DNA of 64,000 bases from CAZHMN01 sp964533705 (GTDB lineage Bacteria; Electryoneota; B3-LCP), in the NCBI GenBank assembly GCA_964533705.1, contig CAZHMN010000002.1, positions 28,608 to 92,607 of the forward strand. Direction: 5' to 3'. The notes under the pieces are model-generated. The model was given only the letters and a program-made list of their open reading frames with translations. It searched no databases and was not told where the DNA came from. A program made the translations under genes and the position numbers. The number at the start of each line of letters is the position of its first letter. The first letter of the stretch is position 1. This document shows, piece by piece, positions 17,629-27,578 of the stretch.

Positions 17629-19092
17629 ATGAAGACCGTAATGCTGATTTTTTCAGTGCTGTTGTTGTTGCTGATGGCGGGAAACGCCCGGGGGCAAATT
17701 GATACCCTCTACGCCGAATTCTTTACCGACGGGACTGCTTCGCTGAACTGGTTCACCGGCTGGGAAGGCGGCAACAACATGGAAGTGGATTACTGGGAGG
17801 GCAATCCNNNNNNNNNNNNNNNNNNNNNNNNNNNNNNNNNNNNNNNNNNNNNNNNNNNNNNNNNNNNNNNNNNNNNNNNNNNNNNNNNNNNNNNNNNNNN
17901 NNNNNNNATCAAGTTCGAGGGCAACCAGATCTGGGTTTACTGGGATGGCGTGGAACTTTCGGGCAGTCCTTTCACAGATGACCATTCGAGTCGCGGCTTT
18001 TTCGGCATCTACTGCTTCTGGTTTATGGGTTCGACCGAAACTTACTGCGATGACATCGTAGTTCTGGGTGAAGCCGGCCCGCAGCCTTTCGATTTCATCG
18101 CCCAGGAAAATACCATTTTGGATGACGGTTTCCAACCCATGATTCTTCGTCCGGCTGAAAACCAGACCGTATACTTCCGCTTGAACTGGGATGCCGTCAA
18201 CGGGATCACGACCAGCCCGGCCTTCGACGTCACTCTGGAAATGGACGACGTCGAGATTTTCAGGACGACCAATCCCGGCGTCGAACCCAATACCAGCCAT
18301 GAAACCACCTCCAGTGCCTGGGTGGCGGCACTGGGAGAACACACACTGCGCTGGACGGTAGACGCGGATGACGCCGTCCCGGAAGGCAATGAAGACAACA
18401 ACGTTCTGGAAGAGACCTTCCTGGTGCTTCCCGAAACCGCATACGATTTTCAGGCGGATAGTTCCTGGGTGGCAAATAGCGATACGATTCCCTATCCCGG
18501 CAACGTTCCTACCGGCGATGAAGTCTTGTTCGTGCTGCACTGGTCGGTGCCAATGGGATCAGGGCCTTCCGGCGCTTTCAACATTTCCATGGATCTCGAC
18601 GGGGCGAACTACTACACGACCACCTTCCCCGGAGCCGTTTCCGGCCAGAACTATATGACCGTTACATCACCATGGACTGCGGAAGAAGGCTTGCACTATT
18701 ACGAATGGACCATTGATCCGGACAACTGGGTGGATGAATTCAACGAATACAACAACTGGATCATGGACGCCTTTACCGTTGAAACGGTCGGTGTACGCTG
18801 GGATCCGGTGACGACGGGCTCGCAGCCGGAAGATCTGCGCATCTCCAGTGTTTATCCCAACCCCTTCAATCCCTCGGTGACCTTGCGTTACGAAAACGTT
18901 GAATTGGGATACCTGAAACTGGCTGTATACGACGTTTCCGGGCGTCAAGTAGCAGTTCTGAGGGAAGGATTCCATCCTGCTGGAGTCTGGGAGATTACCT
19001 GGTCGGCGGAGAATCTGGCAGCCGGAACCTATTTTGCCGTTCTCGAAGGCGGCGGCCAACGCTCCGTGCAACCACTACTTCTGGTCAAATAG
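17629..19092 (+). CDS. Exported CARDB-type protein with T9SS C-terminal domain (interrupted by a gap)
   Basis: First gene of a probable five-gene operon. The frame is open from an ATG at 17614, but the ATG at 17629 is preferred: GAGG lies 9 bases upstream and it starts the signal peptide MKTVMLIFSVLLLLLMAGNA. After the scaffold gap comes a lectin/concanavalin-like segment (IWVYWDGVELSGSPF; GFFGIYCF), then two CARDB-like beta domains, each with a 'GEHTLRWTVDADDAVPEGNE' or 'GLHYYEWTIDPDNWVDE' strand pair. The C-terminal sorting domain has SSVYPNPFNPSVTLRY and ends in PLLLVK. The true residue count is unknown because of the gap. The likely role is a secreted or surface-bound binding protein; no catalytic motif is visible. 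Confidence 0.75.
   Translation: MKTVMLIFSVLLLLLMAGNARGQIDTLYAEFFTDGTASLNWFTGWEGGNNMEVDYWEGNXXXXXXXXXXXXXXXXXXXXXXXXXXXXXXXXXXIKFEGNQIWVYWDGVELSGSPFTDDHSSRGFFGIYCFWFMGSTETYCDDIVVLGEAGPQPFDFIAQENTILDDGFQPMILRPAENQTVYFRLNWDAVNGITTSPAFDVTLEMDDVEIFRTTNPGVEPNTSHETTSSAWVAALGEHTLRWTVDADDAVPEGNEDNNVLEETFLVLPETAYDFQADSSWVANSDTIPYPGNVPTGDEVLFVLHWSVPMGSGPSGAFNISMDLDGANYYTTTFPGAVSGQNYMTVTSPWTAEEGLHYYEWTIDPDNWVDEFNEYNNWIMDAFTVETVGVRWDPVTTGSQPEDLRISSVYPNPFNPSVTLRYENVELGYLKLAVYDVSGRQVAVLREGFHPAGVWEITWSAENLAAGTYFAVLEGGGQRSVQPLLLVK
17808..17907. other. Scaffold gap, 100 N
   Basis: Exactly 100 undetermined bases inside the CARDB-type gene, a placeholder length. The flanks share no obvious overlap, so real sequence of unknown length is missing. 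Frame continuity across it is by chance and not proof of an intact gene. Confidence 0.95.
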
Positions 19093-19111
19093 CGACTAAC
19101 TTAATAGAAAC

Positions 19112-21778
19112 ATGCTTCGAAATATTCTAACTTTGATCCTGGCGGCCGGCCTGCTCTGGGGTACGGCCGCCTTTTGCGAAGAATCGGCCTACGAATGGCA
19201 GTCCGTCCGTTCCGGTCGTATTCTCGTTGAGTTCAACCAGCCGCCAGTTGAATCTCCCCCAGTCGGGCTTGACGGAAAGGTTACAACCGGGCTGGCCGAT
19301 CTCGACCGCTTGCTGGGCGAAATCGGTGCGACAAAGCTGGAGCAGCCCCTGCTTCGCTATCAACCTGATATCTATCTCATTACATTCGATGCCCGGCACA
19401 GCGTCGAAGAGGTGATGACCTTGCTTCGGGGTTGGAGTGGCACAAGAGAAGTATGGCCCTGCGTATTGCTGCCCTGGGATACGCTGGCGTACGTACCGGA
19501 TGACATGCTATTGCCCAGCCAATGGCACCACGATGCGATAGAAAGTCCTGCAGCCTGGGGCATCTATCGCGGCAGCGATACCGTGCAGGTGGCCATCGTT
19601 GACGGGGGTGTCAATTACGTCCACCCCGATCTGGCGGAAAATATCTGGATCAACGCCGGAGAGGACCTGAACGGCAACGGGATTATCGAACCTTCGGATT
19701 GGGACAGTCTGGACAACGACGCCAACGGCTACATTGACGACTTCTGGGGCTGGGACTGGATTAACCTGGATTCTTCCGCCGTCTGGCCGGGAGAAGATCC
19801 CGGGCCGCCAGATAACGATCCTTCTGATTTCGATGGGCACGGTACCCACTGCGCCGGCGATGCGTGCGCAGCGACGGATAACAGCATAGGCGTTGCCGGA
19901 CCGGGTTTCGGCTGCCAGATCATGGCGTTGCGCGCCGGCTATTTGTCCGCTTCCGGGCAGGGATACGTTGATCTCTTAGCCGCTACGCAGGCGGTGTATT
20001 ACGCGGTCAACATGGGCGCCGAAGTGATTTCTATGAGCTTCGGGGGGCCGGGCGCGGTAGCCTACTTTCAGGCAGCCCTGCAATTTGCCAGTGATGCAGG
20101 TTTAGTGCTCGTGGCGGCCGCCGGGAACGAGAGCACCAGCACAATCAGCTATCCCGCGGGTTACGAGTTCGTCATCGCTGTGGCGGCCACTGCACCCGGA
20201 GACGTCCTGGCCGATTTCACCAGTTATGGCACCTGGATCACGCTGTGCGCTCCGGGCGAAGGCATCCTTTCAACCGTTGTTGAGGGCTACAGCAACATGA
20301 GCGGCACCTCGATGGCAACTCCCATCACGGCGGGCGCGGCCGCACTGGTGAAGTCGCTGAAACCCGAATGGAACAGCACTGAAGTCGGCATGTGGCTGGC
20401 GTACACGGCCGATAACATTGACGCTCAGAATCCCGGGTATATCGGCATGATGGGCGGAGGGCGTTTGAACGTCGCAAAAGCCGTTGATCTATACGTGACC
20501 ATTGATTCCGTCTGGGCGGACAACGGCCTGGGTGGCGAGCGGCTATACTTTGACCAGCAGGGATCGTTATTCGTCCGTTATCATAAGTATTACGGAGATG
20601 CGACGAATGTAATCCTGAACGTCAGCAGCTCCAACCCGAGGGTGCATTTTTCGCAATCCACGCATACGATAGGCACCATTCTGGAAGGACAAACCGGCGA
20701 TAATTCCGCTGAACCATTCGTAATATCGGTTGATTACGGCGGATATGATTATGAATTAGTTGAACTCGAAGGGCATTTCAGCGGTGATGGCTTCGAGTTT
20801 ACCCAGTTGTTCGAAGTTCCGGTCGGACGAGGGCAGGTGTTGATTATCGATGCCGATCAGAACCAGGAGGAGCGAACCTCTTCTTATTATGAAGGCGTTC
20901 TTGAGGAATTGGGGTACACCTGGGAGACCTGGCGCCGCGCCGATCGGGCTCAGTTGGGCGGGGAATTATCAGAATATGAAGCCATCATCCACTTTTCGGG
21001 CACGGCTGAATCGAACATTTTCCCGGCCGGGGACTGGGATGACCTCGAGAGCTATCTGGAAAACGGAGGAAATTTAATCGTAAGCGGTCAAAACGTCGCT
21101 CAGGATCTTTTTGCCAGCCAGCCGAGCGTATTGTCGGATATTCTCCGAGTCGCCTATCAGGAACCGCACTCCAACATCCTTACGGTAAGAGGCATCGAAG
21201 GTAACCCCATAACGGAAGGCATGTACCTGGTTATGGCGGGCAGTGGCGGCGCCTGGAATCAATCCTCCATGGACGTCGTGAACGCCCTGCCCGGTGCCGA
21301 ACCTTTCTTCGTTTATCGCCTTGAGGTTCCCGAAGAATTGGCCGGGGTGCGCGTCCAGGATGGTCTCGGCGACCTGTTCTACTGCGCCTTCGGCATCGAG
21401 GGCATCAACGATTCAACCTCTTCGGGCAACACCAAAACTGAAGTTCTGGGCATGATGTTCGAACAGTTCGGTATTTCTGCTGCAGATAGCCCTGTGAAAT
21501 CCGCCATACCGAGCAAAATCTCCCTGCTTCCCCCCTACCCCAATCCGTTCAATTCGCAACTCAGGATCAGCTATAATTTGCCACAGCCGTCATCGTTGTA
21601 TATTGTTATCTTCGACATTTTGGGCCGGCAGATAATCGAACATCATCTTGATCACGCCCCAGAAGGGTCAGGAGAGTGGATCTGGAGCGCCGACCCAAAC
21701 CTCTCTTCCGGTATCTACCTGATCAGTCTCAAAGCTTCAGGGAAGACGCTTCATCAGAAAGCGGTCTACCTGAAATAG
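19112..21778 (+). CDS. Subtilisin-family (S8) serine protease with T9SS C-terminal domain
   Basis: An 888-residue exported protease. A short signal peptide (MLRNILTLILAAGLLWGTAA) is followed by an I9-like propeptide region and an S8 domain with the full catalytic triad: Asp164 in VAIVDGGV, His243 in GHGTHCAG and Ser400 in SGTSMATP; the oxyanion Asn lies in AAAGNES. The His region contains a long Asp/Asn-rich insertion (DLNGNGIIEPSDWDSLDND) that may bind calcium. After the protease comes a Rossmann-like region (VLIIDADQNQEE; EAIIHFSGTAE; LENGGNLIVSGQN) resembling ThuA/GATase-like domains, then a sorting domain with LPPYPNPFNSQL ending AVYLK. It follows the CARDB gene by 19 bases, so co-transcription is likely. 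Confidence 0.92.
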   Translation: MLRNILTLILAAGLLWGTAAFCEESAYEWQSVRSGRILVEFNQPPVESPPVGLDGKVTTGLADLDRLLGEIGATKLEQPLLRYQPDIYLITFDARHSVEEVMTLLRGWSGTREVWPCVLLPWDTLAYVPDDMLLPSQWHHDAIESPAAWGIYRGSDTVQVAIVDGGVNYVHPDLAENIWINAGEDLNGNGIIEPSDWDSLDNDANGYIDDFWGWDWINLDSSAVWPGEDPGPPDNDPSDFDGHGTHCAGDACAATDNSIGVAGPGFGCQIMALRAGYLSASGQGYVDLLAATQAVYYAVNMGAEVISMSFGGPGAVAYFQAALQFASDAGLVLVAAAGNESTSTISYPAGYEFVIAVAATAPGDVLADFTSYGTWITLCAPGEGILSTVVEGYSNMSGTSMATPITAGAAALVKSLKPEWNSTEVGMWLAYTADNIDAQNPGYIGMMGGGRLNVAKAVDLYVTIDSVWADNGLGGERLYFDQQGSLFVRYHKYYGDATNVILNVSSSNPRVHFSQSTHTIGTILEGQTGDNSAEPFVISVDYGGYDYELVELEGHFSGDGFEFTQLFEVPVGRGQVLIIDADQNQEERTSSYYEGVLEELGYTWETWRRADRAQLGGELSEYEAIIHFSGTAESNIFPAGDWDDLESYLENGGNLIVSGQNVAQDLFASQPSVLSDILRVAYQEPHSNILTVRGIEGNPITEGMYLVMAGSGGAWNQSSMDVVNALPGAEPFFVYRLEVPEELAGVRVQDGLGDLFYCAFGIEGINDSTSSGNTKTEVLGMMFEQFGISAADSPVKSAIPSKISLLPPYPNPFNSQLRISYNLPQPSSLYIVIFDILGRQIIEHHLDHAPEGSGEWIWSADPNLSSGIYLISLKASGKTLHQKAVYLK

Positions 21779-21827
21779 GCACCACCTTTGGCGATATTGT
21801 CAATCTAACGTAACCATCAAAACACCG

Positions 21828-24433
21828 ATGAAAACATCCCGCCGGACAGAAATGAACCGGGCAACCCGCTTCAAAGACCTTTTATGGACGATTCTGCTGG
21901 TACTGATTTTTATACCGGCCGTTTCGCAGGCGCAGGTCGGTAAAATCGCAGGAAAGGTAACCCACTTGGAGACCGGAGAACCACTGATTGATGCCAACGT
22001 CATCATCGAGGGAACCAACCTCGGTGCTGCGGTGGATTTGGACGGAAGGTATTACATCATCAACGTTCCTCCAGGCTTTTACACCGTAGCGGCATCCCTG
22101 GTGGGGTATGCCACTCAAAAGATCACCGAGGTTGAGGTCAACAGCAACCGCACCACCCGGCTGGATTTTGCCTTAAGGCCTTCTTTCATTCCCATGGAGG
22201 CGGTTACCGTAACCTGGGAAAAACCGCCGGTGGATCTTCAGGAAACCGCGGCGCGTTCGGTTGTTCGTCAGGAAGCCATCCGCGAGCTTCCCGTCGAAAC
22301 GGTCGGGCAGATATTGGAACTCCAGGCGGGAGTGACTACCGACGCTTCAGGTGAATTGCATCTGCGCGGGGGACGTTCCGGCGAAATCGTTTATTACGTG
22401 GATGGTCAGCGGGTCGAGGATCCCATAACCGGCCAGAGCCATCTCTTCGTCAACCGGGAGGCCATAGAAGAATTGACGCTCCTTTCCGGGACGTTCAACG
22501 CCGAATACGGAGACGCCATGTCCGGCGTTGTTCAGATCATCACCCGTGAAGGCGGGGACGATCTACACGCAAACGTCGAATACCTCTCACCCATGATTAA
22601 TGAAAGCCCTTATCGTCAAGAAGACTGGGTTGGATTCGAAAGCGACGCGATGCGCGATGCAGACGACCATTCGCTCTACCAACCCAACGAGGTCCTGGAT
22701 GAACCCACCAATATCGCCGATATTACCGGCAGATTGGCCGTTTCTCTGGGCGGGCCGCTCAAAATTACAGACCGTACCTCGTTCTTCGCCAGTTCTGTCG
22801 TGCGCAACGAGAATAGCTATCTGCCCTTCGGCTGGGAACAGGAACGCACTTTCCAGGGCAAGCTGACGCAATCTTACGGTAGCGGCGGCAAAGTCACCCT
22901 CTCATATGGAAACGGATGGCAGAATTACCAGTTGTACAACCACGATTGGAAATACGTGCCCGACCATTATCACAAGCATTTCCTGCGGGACCAGCGCTTG
23001 GAGTTGCAGTGGATGCATTCACTTAGCAAACGCGCATTTTTTAACGTAGCATTGGGTGGCCATTGGCAGAAACATGACGTCAAGCTTTTCGAGGATTGGC
23101 AAGATTACCTCGACGCCGGATACCAGCAGAAGGATTTTACGTTTTACTTTTACGACGAAGACGACTGGTCGGACACCTGGAGGGAGAGCCGGACGACCAC
23201 CTATTCATTGTCGGCGGATGGCACCTATCAATACGGCAATTACCATCTCTTCAAGTCCGGCATCGAGGGGCGTTTACTCGATCTGACGATGTATGACATC
23301 CGCGAATTGGAAATCGGGCCGGATAATCAGCCCTCCGGGATCATTGACCGTTATGACGAAAATCCAGTTGAATTCTCGGTTTACCTGCAGGATAAGATTG
23401 AGCTTCCCTACCTGGTGGTCAACGCGGGACTGCGCTGGGATTACGTTGATCCCCGTTCGGAGGGGTGGTCAAATCCGGAAAACCCCGATTCCGGCCTGGC
23501 GGAGACGTCTGCCAGCCAGCAACTCAGCCCCCGCCTGGGGTTGGCTCATCCCATCAGTGAAAATTTAAGCCTCTATTTCGCCTACGGCCACTTCTTTCAG
23601 TATCCTCATTACGAAAACCTCTTTATGAACAGCGTAGATCTGAATACGGATACACTGGCAGGACGATCTTTCGATGCGGTGGGCAACCGCATGCTTAAAC
23701 CCCAGCGCACGGTCGCCTATGAAGTGGGATTAAAGGGGATTTTAACCGAGAATTTAGGGTTTAACGTAACCGCTTACTATAAGGACATTACCGATCTCGT
23801 CGGCACGAAGCAGGTGCGAATCGGGACGAAATACAATTACGCTCTCTTCCGCAATATTGACTACGCTTCCGTCATCGGAATCGAACTGGGGCTGCGCAGG
23901 ACGCTGGCGGATCACTGGTCGTTCGAAGCAAACTACAACTATTCGGTCGCCAAGGGCAATTCATCGGAACCGTTAGAAGGCTTCTGGAACGTGTATTACG
24001 AACAGCCGGAGGCCCGGCAGGAGTACTATCTCGATTTCGACCGCCGCCATGTCTTAAACGCCATGGTCATCTGGCAGAGCGGCCCGGCTCTGCACAGCAA
24101 TTTTGCCAGCAAGCTGGCTTCAGATATCACGCTGGGTGTGACGGCCAATTGGGCCAGCGGACTGCCCTATACCCCCTACACCGGCGCCGGAGAACGGTTA
24201 GCCCTGACCAATTCAGCTCGTATGGATCCCACGGCTACGGTAGACTTGCGGTTTTCCAAAGTAGTCGCACACAATCCGGTTAAGGTTACATTGTTGGCTT
24301 ACGTGGACAACCTCTTCGATTGGACGAACGACTTATACGTTGATACGCGCACCGGCGAGCCCTGGGAATCGCCACTGGCCAGCGATCAGATCGCCTTCGA
24401 CCAGTTGCACGATCCCGCCAGAGTTGACCAGCC
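21828..24433 (+). CDS. TonB-dependent outer-membrane receptor (3' end lost in gap)
   Basis: About 868 residues visible before the gap. After a signal peptide (LLWTILLVLIFIPAVSQAQ) there is a carboxypeptidase-regulatory-like domain (GKVTHLETGEPLIDANVIIE; DGRYYIINVPPGFYTV), a plug domain (ETVGQILELQAGV; LHLRGGRSGEIVYYVDG; GTFNAEYGDAMSGVVQI) and a 22-strand-type beta barrel. The last visible part, LLAYVDNLFDWTNDLYVDT, is the penultimate barrel region, so only the C-terminal strands are missing. This is the SusC/CarboxypepD_reg type of receptor common in FCB bacteria. It is followed by a large exported protein and a PorV-like protein. The substrate is unknown. The start at 21828 gives a long n-region; the ATG at 21852 is an alternative. 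Confidence 0.88.
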
Positions 24434-24533
24434 NNNNNNNNNNNNNNNNNNNNNNNNNNNNNNNNNNNNNNNNNNNNNNNNNNNNNNNNNNNNNNNNNNN
24501 NNNNNNNNNNNNNNNNNNNNNNNNNNNNNNNNN
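24434..24533. other. Scaffold gap, 100 N
   Basis: Exactly 100 undetermined bases covering the end of the TonB receptor gene and possibly the leader of the next gene. Flanking sequences do not overlap. The apparent in-frame fusion across it is an artefact of the chosen gap length. Confidence 0.95.
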
Positions 24534-24566
24534 ACATCTCGTAAGAGTCTCACGACCGGTAATCCC

Positions 24567-27500
24567 ATGCGCCCCTATCTCGTAGCGTTGCTTATACCCT
24601 TAATCGGCTGGGCACAGAGTCAGCCGAAACCCGGCCCGCACCTTCTGAAAGACCCCGATCGTTACTTTCGACTGGACGGCACAGAAGCCGTTGATGATCG
24701 AGCCGTGGGTCTCCTGGATAAAGGGCAACTCGCCAACCTGATCACCAATTACGGCATTCTCTCAGATTTTCACCTGGGCAACCCCGCGCTTCACTGGCCC
24801 AGGGAAGGCACGGACGTACAGCATTACGGCTTCGGAGTCAGCCTCATTCTCGTAGCCGACGGTCAGGTGATCTCCTCCATCTACGATCAATCTTCTGCTC
24901 TGCTGGATTTCGGCTGGGAAGCCGCCGACGGGTCTCTGGGGGATTATTTTAACGACGACCGCACCGACTTCAACACGGCCGGCGATGGCCTCACGCCTTT
25001 CCTGGCCTTCAGCGACATCCGCGATACCTGGCCGGTGATAGATGGAAAACCCACATGGCCGGGCTATTTTCGCGAAAACCTGCAGAGTCCCGGTCAGTTT
25101 GTCGAAGGGGAATTCAGCTCTGACCGTGACATTTTCTGCGTATTTCGCGATGACTACGGTATGGGATTTTCGGTGAAACAAACGGCGTACTGCTACGGCC
25201 GCTACTACGCTGAAGATATCATCTTCATCCGTTTCAGGTTGATTAATGAAGGATCGAACGACTATGATTCCTGCTACGTGGGATTTCAGGCGGATTTAAA
25301 GCCCGACTTTTACGCCGATGATTTCATCAACTACTGGGCGATTGAACCCTACGAGACGAATCCCTCCTTCTTTTACAAGTGGGATTACAACGGTATCGCC
25401 CAGCGCGAGGATTCGTCCTACTTCGAGGATAACTGGGAAGGCCCGGTGGGTTACATCGGGATGGGTATGGTGGAAAGTCCCAACGACCTGGGCGTAACGT
25501 CTTTCCACTACTACCACGACGACATGTCGCCGACGGACGATGCTTATTTCGCCGCCATCCTGGCCAACGACGATCAGGCTCCGCTGGACAGTTTATTCGA
25601 ATATTTTCACGGTTCTGATCCCGCTCTGGATGATCCCGAACTGTGGTACCTCGTGGATAGGGACGAGGAACCCGGCTCTGAGATCACATTCACGTTCGGT
25701 AGCGGGCCATTTCAGCTTGAGGCGGGAGACAGCGTGGACTTCGCCATTCTCTTCGCCATCGGCTCAGATTCAACGGATTTACGCGAAAATGTTGACATGG
25801 CTTATTACATGGCGAAGGAACTCGCTTATCAGGGTTCCGGCCCGCCCAGCGCACCGCTCGTTACGGCCGATGCCGGCGACGGAAAAGTAACTCTATACTG
25901 GGACAACCGCGCCGAAAGCAGTGTGGATGCCGTCAGCGGTTTGGCGGATTTTGAAGGGTATAAGGTTTATAAGAGCGATGACTTTGGGGAAACCTGGGGA
26001 GAACCTATTACCAATTTCTACGGCGACGTCGTCGGCTGGGTACCCCTGGCGCAGTTCGACCTCATAGACGGAATCACCGGTCTCGATCCCAACTACGGCC
26101 CTGATTTCCCCAACGCCAACAGTTGGCTGGGCGATGACGTCGGCTTGTCTCATTCCTTCGTTGATGAGGACGTCACCAACGGGCTGGAAACCTGGTATTG
26201 CGTCACTGCCTATGACAAGGGGGTCTTTGATCCCGAAGACCCTTCGAAAAACGAGCCCAGCTATGAAAACACCCTCGGCGTTTCGGAATATGACGTTCAC
26301 CTGGTCGTCGTCACGCCGGGAACCCAGGCGCCAGACGTCATTCCGGGAAGCGGATCACAGCCAATTGAATTGAGCGGAAAACAGGCGGACGGTCAGTTGG
26401 ACGTGGTTATCGTTTATCCCGATCAGGTTCTGGATCATACTTACAGGGTTACTTTCAACGATTCCGGCGATACCGTCATCGTCGGCGAAGATACCGTCGT
26501 AGCCGTGGAACTGACGCTAAACTTGGAGGACGTCTCAGACAGCACCTTTTACTTCATCAACGCCCTGACGGATGAAGGATTTTATTACAAGAATATCCCG
26601 CTTACAGGCGACGACTTGCCCATCGTTAACGGCTTCCGATTGGTGGCGAAAAATGTCGAAGGATTCGGGGTGAGTTCCCTGGGTTGGACGACCTTCTCCG
26701 GCGACAGCTGCACCTTTGACTGGTGGACGGAAAACCGGCACCCCGGAAATCCCTCCTCTTACGATGAGGTTGTCGAGGGATTAGACGATTGGCGCATTAC
26801 GATCACAGACGATTCGGTGCAGGTGCCAATAATCGCGGCCGGTTTCGGTTACGAGCCCGATTCTGTGGCCTGGCTGCCCTTAAGGGTGGAACGCGCGGTT
26901 TACGACTCCGGTGGTGTGTGGGTGGACGCTACTGAATTCCTGCAACTTTCGGATCTCTACCTCCTCTATCTTCTGGACCCCGACTTTTACGATCCCGATA
27001 ACTTCGGTCCCTATTCGTGGGATTTGACTCCGGGCGGTGCGGGCTACAATCCCAACCCGAATACGGGAACGATATGGCCTGACATGTTGATTCTGCGAGA
27101 TGACGAGAATGACACTACCGGTTCCCAGATCTGGCTGAAAACCCAGAACGGCCCCGAGGGCACCCTTCCACCGTCAGTTGGCGATGTTTTCACCCTTTAT
27201 ACCTATAAACCCTTCAATTCGGGTCTGACGTTCGAGTTTTTCACCCAGAGCCCCGTGCGTGAGCCTATTGACGAAGATGATTTATCTCAAATTAAAGTTG
27301 TCCCCAATCCGCTGATCGTCAGTTCAGGGTTGGAGAGCAATCCCTACGAATCTAAGGTGATGTTTACGCACCTGCCCTCGCAGTGCAGTATTGATATATA
27401 TACCGTCTCCGGCAACAGGGTCGTAACTCTCCACCACAGCAGTCCCGAAGGAGATGGTTTCACCTTCTGGGATCTTCTAAACCATCAGGGGCAAAACGTG

Positions 27501-27578
27501 GCCTACGGGTTGTACGTTTACGTCGTGGAGACGCCTGATGGAAAGGATATCACGGGCAAATTAATGGTGATTCGATGA
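24567..27578 (+). CDS. Large exported protein of the TonB-PorV cassette, FlgD/T9SS-like C-terminus
   Basis: A 1003-residue exported protein. The start is placed at the ATG at 24567 because it opens a short signal peptide (MRPYLVALLIPLIGWAQS); no strong ribosome site is visible and the upstream sequence is cut by the gap. Residues about 20-420 form an unrecognised domain rich in Asp, Tyr and Trp. A fibronectin-III-like domain follows (APLVTADAGDGKVTLYWDNR; GYKVYKSDDFGETW; WYCVTAYDKG). The C-terminus has IKVVPNPLIVSSGLESNPYE and a FlgD-like Ig fold ending GKLMVIR. It lies between a TonB receptor and a PorV-like gene, whose ATG overlaps its stop. A role as a secreted or surface-exposed partner of the receptor is inferred from the context. 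Confidence 0.75.
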   Translation: MRPYLVALLIPLIGWAQSQPKPGPHLLKDPDRYFRLDGTEAVDDRAVGLLDKGQLANLITNYGILSDFHLGNPALHWPREGTDVQHYGFGVSLILVADGQVISSIYDQSSALLDFGWEAADGSLGDYFNDDRTDFNTAGDGLTPFLAFSDIRDTWPVIDGKPTWPGYFRENLQSPGQFVEGEFSSDRDIFCVFRDDYGMGFSVKQTAYCYGRYYAEDIIFIRFRLINEGSNDYDSCYVGFQADLKPDFYADDFINYWAIEPYETNPSFFYKWDYNGIAQREDSSYFEDNWEGPVGYIGMGMVESPNDLGVTSFHYYHDDMSPTDDAYFAAILANDDQAPLDSLFEYFHGSDPALDDPELWYLVDRDEEPGSEITFTFGSGPFQLEAGDSVDFAILFAIGSDSTDLRENVDMAYYMAKELAYQGSGPPSAPLVTADAGDGKVTLYWDNRAESSVDAVSGLADFEGYKVYKSDDFGETWGEPITNFYGDVVGWVPLAQFDLIDGITGLDPNYGPDFPNANSWLGDDVGLSHSFVDEDVTNGLETWYCVTAYDKGVFDPEDPSKNEPSYENTLGVSEYDVHLVVVTPGTQAPDVIPGSGSQPIELSGKQADGQLDVVIVYPDQVLDHTYRVTFNDSGDTVIVGEDTVVAVELTLNLEDVSDSTFYFINALTDEGFYYKNIPLTGDDLPIVNGFRLVAKNVEGFGVSSLGWTTFSGDSCTFDWWTENRHPGNPSSYDEVVEGLDDWRITITDDSVQVPIIAAGFGYEPDSVAWLPLRVERAVYDSGGVWVDATEFLQLSDLYLLYLLDPDFYDPDNFGPYSWDLTPGGAGYNPNPNTGTIWPDMLILRDDENDTTGSQIWLKTQNGPEGTLPPSVGDVFTLYTYKPFNSGLTFEFFTQSPVREPIDEDDLSQIKVVPNPLIVSSGLESNPYESKVMFTHLPSQCSIDIYTVSGNRVVTLHHSSPEGDGFTFWDLLNHQGQNVAYGLYVYVVETPDGKDITGKLMVIR

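Noticed and set aside
17653..18540. 295-codon minus-strand frame opposite the CARDB-type gene
   Set aside because: It runs through the gap, lacks a ribosome site and is antisense to a gene with signal peptide, domains and sorting signal.
21828..27578. One continuous 1916-residue protein
   Set aside because: The frame crosses 100 N of unknown length, the TonB barrel is almost complete before it, and a new signal peptide starts after it. Two genes are more likely.
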